From VYFG01 sp965204165 (GTDB taxonomy: Bacteria > Pseudomonadota > Gammaproteobacteria > Arenicellales > Poriferihabitantaceae): 64,000 bases of DNA. This document shows, piece after piece, positions 16,469 through 25,654 of this stretch; within the stretch, counting starts at the first letter, position 1; each line of letters starts with the position of its first letter. Location: the NCBI GenBank assembly GCA_965204165.1, contig OZ241969.1:620001-684000 (forward strand), read 5' to 3'. Both the position numbers and the translations under genes were made by a program. The notes under the pieces are model-generated. The model was not told where the DNA came from. It searched no databases and was given only the letters and a program-made list of their open reading frames with translations.

Positions 16469-16978
16469 ATGAGGAGACGAACCGGGGGCAATGTCATAGT
16501 GCGCCGTGCCCGGCCGAACGACGCGGAGGAGGTGGCGGCGGTGTTGTGTGCATCCATCACCGATCTATGTATCGCCGATCATGGCAGCAATCCGGAAACT
16601 GTTGCGCGATGGCTTGCGAACAAGACACCACATGTTGTCCGCTCGTGGATCGAGTCGGAGGGATATGTAGGCGTCGCAGAAGATCGTGGGCAGATCGTCG
16701 GAGTGGGGGCAGCCTTGGCGTCCGGCAGCATTACCCTCAACTACGTGCTGCCGGAGGCGCGCTTTCGTGGCGTGAGCAAGGCAGTGTTGAGCACCCTGGA
16801 GGCATATCTCCGAACCGAGGGATGCGGGTGCAGTTCACTTTCCAGTACCCGCACCGCACATCGGTTCTATCTTGCGGCAGGATACGTCGATGCGGGCGAA
16901 CCACAGAGTTGGCACGGGCTCACAGAATTTCCAATGATCAAGGACCTACAGGCCGCAGTTGGTTGCAGACCCGAATAG
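16469..16978 (+). CDS. GNAT-family N-acetyltransferase
   Basis: This 169-residue protein has GNAT features: an N-terminal 'VRRARPNDAEEVAAVL', a central 'GVAEDRGQIVGVGAAL', and an acetyl-CoA-binding region around 'EARFRGVSKAVLSTLE'. The C-terminal 'TAHRFYLAAGYV' is typical. The true start may be the GTG at 16499, because the family usually begins with the I-V-R-R-A-R segment. Substrate is unknown, and no operon partner is present. It is flanked by IS remnants. Confidence 0.8.
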   Translation: MRRRTGGNVIVRRARPNDAEEVAAVLCASITDLCIADHGSNPETVARWLANKTPHVVRSWIESEGYVGVAEDRGQIVGVGAALASGSITLNYVLPEARFRGVSKAVLSTLEAYLRTEGCGCSSLSSTRTAHRFYLAAGYVDAGEPQSWHGLTEFPMIKDLQAAVGCRPE

Positions 16979-17019
16979 CGATTGGAGAATCGGGTTCGGG
17001 ACGGAGAAGAGAGAAGACC

Positions 17020-17390
17020 GGGTTCCAGGTGCTGCGTGACAGCAAGCTAAAGACCGCTTGGGTCTGAGTGATCAAGGAGATGGCCATGTTGCTTTGGTAT
17101 TATGTCAGCAGAACCTAGGCCGAGAAGGGCTGGAAGCGGTGGCTGTCCTGGGCGATGCACTGCCGCCTGGAGCCGGTCAAGCCGGCTGCCAGGACGATCA
17201 GGAACCATTTCTGGGGCATCCTCAATGCCGTTGTCCTGAGGTCACCAACGGCCCTGCGGAGAACATCAACAGCAAGGTCCGGATGGTCAAGATTCGCAGC
17301 TGCGGGTTTCGGAACAAACAGCGGTTCGCCAACGCGATCTACTTCCACCTCGGCGGGTTGAAACTCCATCCCGAACCCGTCAAACGATGA
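17020..17390 (+). pseudogene. Remnant of an ISL3-family transposase (C-terminal part)
   Basis: In one frame the DNA encodes 'LRDSKLKTAWV', a stop, then 'VIKEMAMLLWYYVSRT', another stop, and 'AEKGWKRWLSWAMHCRLEPV'. After a frame change it encodes 'VTNGPAENINSKVRMVKI' and 'GFRNKQRFANAIYFHLGG'. N-G-x-x-E-x-I-N-S-K-(x)-(x)-x-x-K and the G-F-R-N segment are the ISL3 C-terminal signature. Two stops and a shift show decay; the N-terminal two thirds are missing. Confidence 0.75.
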
Positions 17391-17429
17391 ATCTACCCAC
17401 TCGATCTGGGGAAGAGCCACTTAAAATCG

Positions 17430-18008
17430 TCAAGGTTGTAGATAGAATCGCCCCCATTCCCCGGATCGCTTCTTGTACAGTTCTCTGACATGGAGCCTGT
17501 TGTTTTGAAATTCCAGAAACTCAATGGACCGGGGAATTACCTTATAACCACCCCACGTCTTCGGTTTGGGAATTTCCTTATTGTCATAATTTAGTCTCAA
17601 CTCTGCCAAACGATCGGCAACTTCAGACTGACTACTCTGCATTACGCTTTGATCTGAGCACAGGGAAGTCAGTTTTGCGTCTCTGCTTCTGGCAGACCAA
17701 TATTCAGCGGCCAACTCACTGGAAATTTGATTGGCCGTGCCCTGTATCCTGATCTGATATCCCACGTGATCCCACCAAACGGTAATGGATACCTTGGGGT
17801 TTGCTGAGATTTGCTTGCCCTTTGGAGAATTCAATGCCGTGCAGAATATGAAACCGGTATCGTCGAAATCTTTGAGATCAACAAAACGTCCAACAGGATA
17901 TCCATCAGCATCTATAGTGGATACACATACTGCGTTTTTTTCCAACAGTGGACTGTTTTCGTTGGCTTTTTCCTTCCAGAGGCCAAATTTTTGCATTGGG
18001 TCAAGCAT
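17430..18008 (-). CDS. Pyridoxamine 5'-phosphate oxidase-like flavoprotein (PdxH-related)
   Basis: This 192-residue protein has the split-barrel PNPOx fold: 'NAVCVSTIDADGYPVGRFVD' at about residues 25-44, 'FCTALNSPKGKQI' (FMN and substrate contacts), and the PdxH C-terminal block ending in 'RLHVRELYKKRSGEWGRFYL'. PdxH oxidises PNP or PMP to PLP. It is slightly short and has a lower GC content than its surroundings, so it may be a divergent or transferred homolog. A GGAAAG ribosome-binding site precedes the ATG. Confidence 0.78.
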   Translation of the reverse strand: MLDPMQKFGLWKEKANENSPLLEKNAVCVSTIDADGYPVGRFVDLKDFDDTGFIFCTALNSPKGKQISANPKVSITVWWDHVGYQIRIQGTANQISSELAAEYWSARSRDAKLTSLCSDQSVMQSSQSEVADRLAELRLNYDNKEIPKPKTWGGYKVIPRSIEFLEFQNNRLHVRELYKKRSGEWGRFYLQP

Positions 18009-18057
18009 GATTTCTACTTTCCGGTCAGTATCAGATTTACATCAATCCAGAAGTGCT

Positions 18058-18426
18058 TTACCGTGAGGATTCACGGCCGTATTCATTTGATAAACTGTAT
18101 GTGCCGTCCGGGTTCCGCCTGAAATAGACCTTATGCCCACCCGGGTTGCCGAGACGGTACTTCGGGAGGAAGTTGTTGTAGGTACGATAATCCCAACCCG
18201 GGCAGGCACGACGTACATCCGCAGCGCGGAACCGCTCGGGAAGCCTGCCCTGTTGGATTGCCAAGCCGATTTCCCTGACAACATCGTCTACGCCCACTTG
18301 CTCATCTTCACAATCTGCATTCTGCTGAGGGAATTTCCGGGAACCGGCCCTGAATGTCAATGAGTACCGACGGGGTACGACATGCGAGATCCACTGGTGG
18401 ATTTCGTACGCTTGACTGCGTCCCAA
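18058..18426 (-). CDS. Small hypothetical protein, possible DNA-binding C-terminal domain
   Basis: The frame encodes up to 122 residues. The conserved-looking part is the C-terminal 75, 'FRAADVRRACPGWDYRTYNN' followed by 'FLPKYRLGNPGG', and a Tyr/Phe/Arg-rich end. It resembles small winged-helix-like domains seen in mobile DNA, but I cannot name the family. The 5' end is uncertain: 18426 is TTG, and a GTG near residue 46 could be the real start. It lies 50 bp upstream of the PdxH-like gene on the same strand. Confidence 0.5.
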   Translation of the reverse strand: MGRSQAYEIHQWISHVVPRRYSLTFRAGSRKFPQQNADCEDEQVGVDDVVREIGLAIQQGRLPERFRAADVRRACPGWDYRTYNNFLPKYRLGNPGGHKVYFRRNPDGTYSLSNEYGRESSR

Positions 18427-18743
18427 TGAAACCGAAACCCGTCACCGGAAGGGACTACCGACCATGGTCATTTTGGGAGAAAATCGGATGGAACACTGGG
18501 TTTGAAACCCTGTCCAGGGTTATTTTCTACGTCCTCATTTCATCAACCCGACAGTGCGCAGTCATGAACATCCCTGCGCCGCCGGGTCTCGAACCTCGAA
18601 AGTTCCAGTAATCGAACCGGCCCTTTCCGAAATCAACAGCCCGGCAACGCCTGTCGCCCGACGGCAACGACGCACACACCGGCTTTCCGGATATTCCGCG
18701 CGGCGGGTCGCCTTTCCGGCCCGGAGACCCGCCGTGTCCGCGC
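18427..18743. other. Gap without recognisable genes
   Basis: About 315 bp between a small orphan gene and the autotransporter stump. I see no gene, strong promoter or terminator. Confidence 0.4.
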
Positions 18744-19139
18744 CTACCAGCGGACCACGCCCCTCAGCAGCACGCCGTGCCTCGCCTCCCCGTCCGCGGG
18801 CTCGTTCCGGACCGCGTCCAGGCTGAGACCGATTCGGGGCCCTTCCATGCGGACCGGCTCCAGCCGCCAGCCGACGCGCCAGTCATGTGCGCCGCCGCCC
18901 GTGCGTGAAATACCAACGCTCGGCGTGCCCGTGTGCCGGCCGCCGTATACCGCAATCCCGTAGCCCGCCTCGGCGCGGAGACCGCGGCCCGCGTCGAACT
19001 CCGATCCAGGCGCCAGCCCCCGCGCGTCCCTTGCGCCCCACAGACGGTCCGCCGAACCCGAAGGCGTCCCGAAGGTCGGCGACAGGTTGAACGACAGCCT
19101 GCGGCCGCGCTTGCCCGGATCGAGCCGCGCGCTCCGGCC
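18744..19139 (-). pseudogene. C-terminal stump of an outer-membrane autotransporter beta-barrel
   Basis: The last about 131 residues of an outer-membrane barrel can be read. Alternating hydrophobic strands include 'LSFNLSPTFGTPSG', 'RAEAGYGIAVYGGRHTGTP' and 'DWRVGWRLEP', and the protein ends in the outer-membrane-type 'HGVLLRGVVRW'. Everything upstream is gone: at about 19140 the sequence switches to a transposase remnant reading away from it. The fragment cannot be expressed as a functional protein. Confidence 0.65.
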
Positions 19140-19149
19140 CCGGGATCGG

Positions 19150-19862
19150 AGCAGCGGGTGCTGTGCGCGATGGTGAAGGAGCTGTTTGGGGAAGTCCCGG
19201 CGCTGGCGAAGCGTTGCCGGGAGTTCAGCGCGGATCGGGGCTACGACCAGAAGGGCCTGAAGCAGGATCTGTGGGAAGCCTACGCCATCCGGCCGCTGAT
19301 CGACACCCGGCTGCCGTGGCAGGACGGGAAGAGGGAGCCGGACTACGATCCTTCCGAGCCTCTCCTGCGGCTGCTGGATCCGGACCGTGCGGACAACATC
19401 CTGTACTCGGAACGCGGGGAGGTCCGTTGCCGGTGTCCCCGGAGCGGGGAAATCCGGCCGATGGCGTACCAGGGATTCGAGGCGGACAGGAATACGCTGA
19501 AGTACCGGTGCCCCGCGGCGGCGTACGGTCTCGACTGCAAGGGCCGCGGGGCGTGCCTGGCGCGGAGCCAATCCAGGGCCGGACCCTACGGACGCATCGT
19601 CCGGATCAGGCTGGACAGGATGAACCGGAGGATCTTCACGCCGACGCCCTGGGACTCCCCGTCATGGAAGCGCGGATACAACCGAAGAAGTGCGCTGGAG
19701 CGGATCAACGCCCGGCTGGACCGGGTCTGCGGCTTCGAGGTGCACTTCATCCGGGACCTGGTGAAGATGCGGGCCCGGGTGGGGTTGGCCTTCGCGGTGA
19801 TGATAGCCATGGCGCTGGCCAGTATCGACGCGGGACACGGGGAACGGATGCGGTCCCTGGTC
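19150..19862 (+). pseudogene. Remnant of a DDE transposase (IS1182-like), N-terminus missing
   Basis: About 238 residues of a DDE transposase C-terminal half are readable: 'SADRGYDQKGLKQDLWEAY', 'RPLIDTRLPWQDGK', 'GEIRPMAYQGFEADRNTLKY', 'KRGYNRRSALERINARLD'. The YNRRSALERIN-like motif with the catalytic Glu is intact. The N-terminal half is missing at the junction with the autotransporter stump. The frame runs on without a stop to 20159, well beyond the family's normal end near 'ERMRSLV', so the original stop has been lost. Confidence 0.7.
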
Positions 19863-20484
19863 CCGGCCGGTTCCATTCGCGGATACCGGGTAGTCCGACC
19901 CGGCCATTCCACCCGGGATTCCGGCCTGCCGTGGGCTCGCCGGGGCCTCCCGTCGCCTGCCTGTCCGTGGCGGGCCGATATCGTGGCCCAATCATTCGAA
20001 AATCATCGGAAACGGGCCGAATCACGCTCCGGACATGGTATTTTTCGAAACAGTGTCCTGGATGACACCGCCCGCCCTATTGTCAGGTCCACGTCTCCGG
20101 ATCTGAGATTCCCTACAGCGCAAGACCCTCCATTGGACAACTCACAGTCGTTTGGTTAACATCCGGTTATCTGTGGCGCCGCCCCGCCACCGCCATCGCC
20201 ATGGCGGATTGCGGGAACGGCGCTTCCGGTGCCTGCCGACGGAAAGCCGGTTGGGGAACGCGGATGCCGAGATCCGCGGCAAGGCCTGAAACCGCCACAC
20301 CGTGAGAAACCGGAATGCCAGAAAACATTCCATCCGGAAGAACGTGCCCGGCGCCTGATTTCCATGACTCCGAAACGCCAGTGACGCTGGCCCAACCCAG
20401 TGTGCGCAGCATCTTCGGGCCATTGCCCAGCATCCGAACTTAGGTTCAGCGGGCCATGGCTGGCATCGGTAAGGAAGATTGATC
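19863..20484. other. Read-through tail and gap
   Basis: The transposase frame continues to 20159 with no similarity. From 20160 to 20484 there is GC-rich sequence with no gene I can support; the AAGGAAG ribosome-binding site of the next gene is at 20471-20477. Confidence 0.4.
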
Positions 20485-21372
20485 ATGAATAACCGGATTC
20501 CGGACTGGGGTATCGACAACGACTACAGCCTTCTGCGTGATGTGTTGCTCGGACGCCCCGACCACTACCGCTGGGTCGATGCCGGACCGATTACCCGGCG
20601 AACGTTACAGAACCAGGAGCATACCGGGGTCGTCTTCGACCTGGAGACCGCGCTGGCCCAACACGCCGAAATGGTCAGCATCTACGAGGACAACGATGTG
20701 GTGTGCCATTTCATGGACGCCGACGAAGTGCTGCATCGCAATTTCTTCGTCCGGGATTCAAGCGCCATGACTCCATGGGGGGCGCTCATCTGTCATATGC
20801 AGGTGGATAGCCGGAGGGCCGATTATGTGACCGCGATCAGGTTCTACCAGGAAAACGATATCCCGATCTGGCGCCACGTCACAGCCGACTACTTCGAGGG
20901 CGGTGATTTCGTGATCCTGGAACCGGGCCGCGTACTCATCGGCTATTGCGGCGAGCGTTCGGAGAAGGAGGGTGCCGAACAGGTGGCGGCATGGATGCGC
21001 CAGGAGGGATGGGAAACGCAGGTGGCGCCGATCTCGCGGGAATTTGTCCATATGGACGGGCTCGTCGTTCCCCTGGCCCCCAAGTTGCTGGTGGCGTGTG
21101 TCGATGCACTGGAGGACTGGCTGATCGCGTGGCTGCGCGCCAGGGGCTTCGAATTTGTCGAGGTGGATTACAGGGAAGCGAGGGACCTGGGGGTCAACCT
21201 GGTTTCCCTGGGCAATGACCGGGTTCTTTCGATGGGGGGCAGCAAGGGATTAAACAGCAAACTGCGGGCGCTCGGCTTTGAGGTATTCGATCCTGACATG
21301 TCCATGTTCACGCTGGGCGGCGGCGGCGTCCATTGCCTTTGTCAGGCACTGAGACGGGATCCGTCGGGATAG
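20485..21372 (+). CDS. Amidinotransferase / dimethylarginine dimethylaminohydrolase-family protein
   Basis: This 295-residue protein of the arginine deiminase superfamily has 'YSLLRDVLLGRPDHYRWV' at the N-terminus, 'YFEGGDFVIL' with acidic guanidinium-binding residues, the catalytic His in 'EFVHMDG', and the nucleophilic Cys in 'GGGGVHCLC' near the end. The family hydrolyses substituted guanidines; DDAH members convert methylarginines to citrulline and methylamines. I use the ATG at 20485, spaced 7 bp from AAGGAAG, instead of the TTG at 20479. The downstream genes fit methylarginine use, but the exact substrate is inference. Confidence 0.82.
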   Translation: MNNRIPDWGIDNDYSLLRDVLLGRPDHYRWVDAGPITRRTLQNQEHTGVVFDLETALAQHAEMVSIYEDNDVVCHFMDADEVLHRNFFVRDSSAMTPWGALICHMQVDSRRADYVTAIRFYQENDIPIWRHVTADYFEGGDFVILEPGRVLIGYCGERSEKEGAEQVAAWMRQEGWETQVAPISREFVHMDGLVVPLAPKLLVACVDALEDWLIAWLRARGFEFVEVDYREARDLGVNLVSLGNDRVLSMGGSKGLNSKLRALGFEVFDPDMSMFTLGGGGVHCLCQALRRDPSG

Positions 21373-21610
21373 TCCCCCGGGAGCCCAACGTGTTTTCTTG
21401 CAACAGTCAATACCTGTCAGCCCATCCGAACAGCGGATGCCGGTTTTCCTGTGATACGGCCCGAAATCCGTTACCTGAACGGCAGGCGGAACTGTCACGG
21501 CATTTGCTGGTGGTTTTCCGGTATGGATTGGCAAAGACCGCCGGGTGCTGGATCCGGCGCAATTTCGTCGGCACCCGTCGACGATTCCACCCTGATAGGA
21601 GGAGTGACCA

Positions 21611-23200
21611 ATGAAATCAATCGAACATGAGCTGGGGCTGCTGAGACAGGGCCGCATCGGGCGGCGGGAATTCATGGCGCATGCCCTGGCATGCGGGATG
21701 GCATTGCCTGCCGCAACCTCGTTGCTTGCCGGAACTGCCATGGCGGCCGAACCCAAGCGGGGCGGGCGGGTGCGGATAGCGCTCGGTCTGGGCTCGACGA
21801 CCGATTCCCTTGATCCCGCGACCTACAACGACACCTACATGCAGGTGGTGGGCTTCGGCTTCCGCAACTGCCTGACCGAGGTGTCCAATGAGGACGAACT
21901 GATCGGTGAACTGGCCGAGAGCTGGGAGGCTTCCCCGGACGCAACCAAGTGGACATTCGAACTGCGCAAGGGCGTCGAGTTCCATAGCGGCAAGACACTG
22001 GATGCCAACGACGTGATCGCTTCCGTGGCGCACCATCTCGGCGAGGAGTCGACTTCCCCCGCCAAGGGAATCCTCAACTCCATCGCGGACATGAAGGCAG
22101 ACGGAAAGAACACCGTTGTCTTCACCCTGAACGAGGGCAATGCCGACTTTCCGTTCCTGCTGAGCGACTACCATATTGGCATCTGCCCGGTCGTGGACGG
22201 GGCGCTTGACTGGCGCTCGGGCGATGGTACGGGCGGCTATGTCCTGTCTGATTTTGAGCCGGGGGTCCGTTCATTCCTGACGCGCAGTCCCAACTACTGG
22301 AAATCCGACCACGCATTCTTCGATGAAGCGGAGGTGCTGGCGATCATTGACGTGGCGGCCCGGATGTCGGCGCTGACCTCCGACGCGGTCGATGTCATTG
22401 ACCGGGTTGACCTCAAGACCGCCCATTTGCTGGACCGCAATCCCGGAGTGCGCCTGACGGAAACCCAGGGTACGTTGCACTACGTCTATTCGATGATGTG
22501 CGACCGCCCGCCCTTCGACGACCCCAACGTCCGGCTGGCGCTGAAGTATGCCATTGACCGCGAAGAGCTACTCCAGAAGCTGCTGAACGGCCATGGATAC
22601 CTGGGCAACGATCACCCCATCGGCCGGTCGAACCGGTATTTTGCGGCCGACCTGCCGCAGCGGCCCTATGATCCGGACAAGGCCAGGTTCCATCTCTCGA
22701 AGGCTGGTCTGACAAGTCTCACCGTACCGCTCAACGTCGCGGAGACGGCATTTGCCGGGGCGACGGATGGCGCGGTGCTCTACCAGCAGCACGCGGCGAA
22801 GGCGGGCATCACGATCGACGTCGTTCGCCGACCCAACGACGGCTACTGGTCAGACGTCTGGAACGTGGAACCCTGGGTCGCCTCCTACTGGAGCGGCCGG
22901 GTGACCGAGGACTGGGTATTCTCGCAAACCTATGCCGCGGGAGCGCCCTGGAACGAGACGCACTGGGCCAATCCGCGCTTCAACGAACTCCTGAAATCCG
23001 CCCGGGCGGAACTTGATCCCAGTATCAGGCGGCAGATGTACTTCGAGATGCAGCAGCTTTGCAGCGACGACGGCGGGGTAGTGGCGCCGATATTTTCCAA
23101 CTATGTCTTCGCGGTGAGCGAGAAAATTGCCCACCGCCGCCTGTCCGCGGCCTGGGACCTCGATGGCATCAAGTGCATGGAACGCTGGTGGTTCGCATAG
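21611..23200 (+). CDS. ABC-type solute-binding protein (SBP_bac_5), Tat-exported
   Basis: This 529-residue cluster-C binding protein has a twin-arginine signal (GRREFM at about residues 16-21, then a hydrophobic stretch ending near 'GTAMAAEPKRGG'). Family segments include 'IALGLGSTTDSLDPATYND' and 'WTFELRKGVEFHSGKTLDAN'. A strong AGGAGGAG site precedes the ATG. No permease or ATPase gene is next to it, so it must use a transporter encoded elsewhere. Its position between a DDAH-like hydrolase and a TMADH-like enzyme suggests an N-methylated or guanidino-type ligand. Confidence 0.88.
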   Translation: MKSIEHELGLLRQGRIGRREFMAHALACGMALPAATSLLAGTAMAAEPKRGGRVRIALGLGSTTDSLDPATYNDTYMQVVGFGFRNCLTEVSNEDELIGELAESWEASPDATKWTFELRKGVEFHSGKTLDANDVIASVAHHLGEESTSPAKGILNSIADMKADGKNTVVFTLNEGNADFPFLLSDYHIGICPVVDGALDWRSGDGTGGYVLSDFEPGVRSFLTRSPNYWKSDHAFFDEAEVLAIIDVAARMSALTSDAVDVIDRVDLKTAHLLDRNPGVRLTETQGTLHYVYSMMCDRPPFDDPNVRLALKYAIDREELLQKLLNGHGYLGNDHPIGRSNRYFAADLPQRPYDPDKARFHLSKAGLTSLTVPLNVAETAFAGATDGAVLYQQHAAKAGITIDVVRRPNDGYWSDVWNVEPWVASYWSGRVTEDWVFSQTYAAGAPWNETHWANPRFNELLKSARAELDPSIRRQMYFEMQQLCSDDGGVVAPIFSNYVFAVSEKIAHRRLSAAWDLDGIKCMERWWFA

Positions 23201-23320
23201 GTCCATCCCGCCACCCGTGAACCTCCGGCATCCGGGATGCGGCAGCGGGGGGCCGGCGCCCGGGCTCCCGCGTGCCGAATCCACGGGTCTCGATCCGGTC
23301 GGCGGAGCGAGGAGTCGGCG

Positions 23321-25393
23321 ATGACGCGCGACCCGCGCTTCGACGTGCTGTTCGAGCCGGTGCGCATCGGCCCGGTGACGGCGCCGAACCGCTTCTACCA
23401 GGTCCCCCACTGCAACGGCGCCGGCGACCGCTCGCCGCTCGCCACGGCCGCGATGCGCGAAGTCAAGGCCGAAGGCGGCTGGGGCGTGGTGTGCACCGAA
23501 AACCTGATGGTGGACCCGTGGAGCGACATCAGCCCGTTTCCGGCTGTGCGGCTGTGGGGCGACGAGGACCTTCCGGCCCAACGCGAGATGGTCGAGCGCG
23601 TGCACCGCCACGGCGCGCTCGCCGGCTGCGAACTCGCCCACTTCGGGATGGCCGCCACGAATCGAACGACCCGCAATGTCCCGCTCGGCCCGTCGAGCCG
23701 CATGACCATGGAGGCCATCGAGCCGCGGCAGTCGCGACGCATGGACAGGGACGACATCCGGCGCTTTCGCCGCCGCCACCGCGAAGCGGCGCTGCGCGCC
23801 GAACGCGCCGGCTTCGACATCGTCTACCTGTACTGCCTGCACGGGAACTCGATCATTTCGCAGTTCTTCTCGCGCCTGACCAACGACCGCGCCGACGAGT
23901 ACGGCGGCAGCTTCGGGAACCGGACGCGGCTGTTCCGCGAACTGCTCGAAGACACTCGCGAGGCGGTGGGGCATCGCTGTGCGGTGGCGGTGAGGATTGC
24001 GGTCGCGCAACTGACCGACCGGCCCATCGTCGAGCCGGCGGAGCTGCGCGACCTCATCGAGTCGCAGGCCGAGGCGCCCGACCTGTGGGATGTCTGCCTC
24101 AACGACTGGTCGCGAGACTCCGCCACCTCGCGGTTCGCCGCGGAGGGGCACGAGGAGCCGCACGTGGCGTTCGTCAAGTCCGTGACCACGAAGCCGGTAG
24201 TCGGGGTCGGCCGGTTCACCTCCCCCGAGACCATGCTCTCGCAGGTGCGGCGCGGGGTCATCGACTTCATCGGGGCCGCCCGCCCGTCGATCGCCGACCC
24301 GTTTCTGCCGAGGAAGATCGAGGAGGGCCGCCTCGACGAGATCCGCGAGTGCATCGGCTGCAACGTCTGCGTGGCCGGCGAGAACAGCTTCACTCCGATG
24401 CGCTGCACGCAGAACCCGACCATCATGGAGGAGTGGCGCCGCGGCTGGCACCCGGAGCGGATGCCACGGGCGGAGGATTGCGCGACGGTGCTCGTCGTCG
24501 GCGCCGGCCCGGCCGGCCTGGAGTGCGCGCTGACGCTCGCGCGGCGCGGTCATCGGGTGACTCTGGCCGAGGCGTCGGGGCATCTGGGCGGAAGGGTGCT
24601 GCGCGAGAGCCGTCTTCCCGGGCTGTCCGAGTGGATTCGCGTGCGCGACTACCGCGTCTCGCAGCTCCGCAGGATGCCCAACGTCGACATCTACCCGGCC
24701 TCCGAGCTCGCCGCCGGGGATGTGCTCGAATTCGGCGCACGGCGCGTGGTCTGCGCCACGGGGGCGCACTGGCGCCGCGATGGTCTCGGCCGCTGGCATC
24801 CGGCGCCGCCGCTCGACCCGTCGTCGCCGGGGCTGTTCACCCCCGACGACGTGATGGACGGCGCCCGCATCGAAGGTCCGGCCGTCATCTACGACGACGA
24901 CGGCGCCTACCTGGCCTCGGCCCTCGCCGAGAAGCTGGTCGCGGACGGCGTCGAGGTCGCCATCGTGACGCCCCACGCCACGTTCGCGCGCTGGACGGCC
25001 CTGACGCTAGAGCAGGACCGATTGACGCGGCGGATGCTGAAGCACGGCGTTCGTCTGGAGACGGCCAGGCAGATCGAGGGGTTCGACCACGAGGGCGCGC
25101 ACTGCGCCTGCGTGCATACCGGACGGACGGTACGCCTCCCCGCCGCCTCGCTCGTCGTCGTGACCTCGAGAACGCCGGACGACCGGCTGTTCCGGGCGCT
25201 TCGGGCCCAGCCGCAGGCGTTGCGTGAAGCGGGTATCGAACGGGTCGACCGCATCGGCGACTGCGACGCGCCCGGGCTCATCGCGCACGCCGTCTTCGCC
25301 GGACACCTGCTGGCGCGCCGTTTCGACGCGCCGGAAGGGCGGAATCCAACCGCGGGCGGTGACGCATCCCGCCCGGCAGTACTTCTGCCGTAG
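23321..25393 (+). CDS. Trimethylamine dehydrogenase-like iron-sulfur flavoprotein
   Basis: This 690-residue protein aligns along its length with trimethylamine/dimethylamine dehydrogenase: an N-terminal FMN barrel, a 4Fe-4S site and a C-terminal nucleotide-binding domain. 'FYQVPHCNGAG' keeps the Cys that forms 6-S-cysteinyl-FMN. 'CIGCNVC' plus a later Cys (MRCTQN) supplies the cluster. 'LVVGAGPAGLECAL' binds dinucleotide. Y-x-x-x-H of the active site is kept ('YLYCLHG'), but the TMADH aromatic-bowl positions Tyr60 and Trp355 are not aromatic, so the substrate is probably another N-methyl compound. GAGGAG precedes the ATG. Confidence 0.85.
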   Translation: MTRDPRFDVLFEPVRIGPVTAPNRFYQVPHCNGAGDRSPLATAAMREVKAEGGWGVVCTENLMVDPWSDISPFPAVRLWGDEDLPAQREMVERVHRHGALAGCELAHFGMAATNRTTRNVPLGPSSRMTMEAIEPRQSRRMDRDDIRRFRRRHREAALRAERAGFDIVYLYCLHGNSIISQFFSRLTNDRADEYGGSFGNRTRLFRELLEDTREAVGHRCAVAVRIAVAQLTDRPIVEPAELRDLIESQAEAPDLWDVCLNDWSRDSATSRFAAEGHEEPHVAFVKSVTTKPVVGVGRFTSPETMLSQVRRGVIDFIGAARPSIADPFLPRKIEEGRLDEIRECIGCNVCVAGENSFTPMRCTQNPTIMEEWRRGWHPERMPRAEDCATVLVVGAGPAGLECALTLARRGHRVTLAEASGHLGGRVLRESRLPGLSEWIRVRDYRVSQLRRMPNVDIYPASELAAGDVLEFGARRVVCATGAHWRRDGLGRWHPAPPLDPSSPGLFTPDDVMDGARIEGPAVIYDDDGAYLASALAEKLVADGVEVAIVTPHATFARWTALTLEQDRLTRRMLKHGVRLETARQIEGFDHEGAHCACVHTGRTVRLPAASLVVVTSRTPDDRLFRALRAQPQALREAGIERVDRIGDCDAPGLIAHAVFAGHLLARRFDAPEGRNPTAGGDASRPAVLLP

Positions 25394-25654
25394 AGGTCCC
25401 GCGATTCAGGTTAAAGCGGAAAGGTTTTTTCCGGGTTATCAATATATACAAGAATATACATTTATAATCATATAGATAACAAAGTATATCTGTTTACCGT
25501 AATCTTACCGCAAGCGGATTTGTTCAACTCAGCAGGGTAATTCTTTTCTGCAGAGTTTTTTCTTCCGGTCAAAGGACTTACCCCAAACACTGGACTTTTC
25601 CCCCGGGTACTGGTATAAATCCCGTCACAAGACCATCAGACGGACATACGCAAG

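Noticed and set aside
22850..24976. Open frame of 708 codons on the minus strand
   Set aside because: It is antisense to the binding-protein and TMADH-like genes; its product is compositionally skewed (Arg/His/Ala-rich) with no family similarity. Long antisense frames are expected at this GC content.
23272..25227. 651-codon frame on the plus strand in another phase of the TMADH-like gene
   Set aside because: The product is Arg/Gly/Pro-rich low-complexity sequence; the overlapping frame has clear domains along its whole length.
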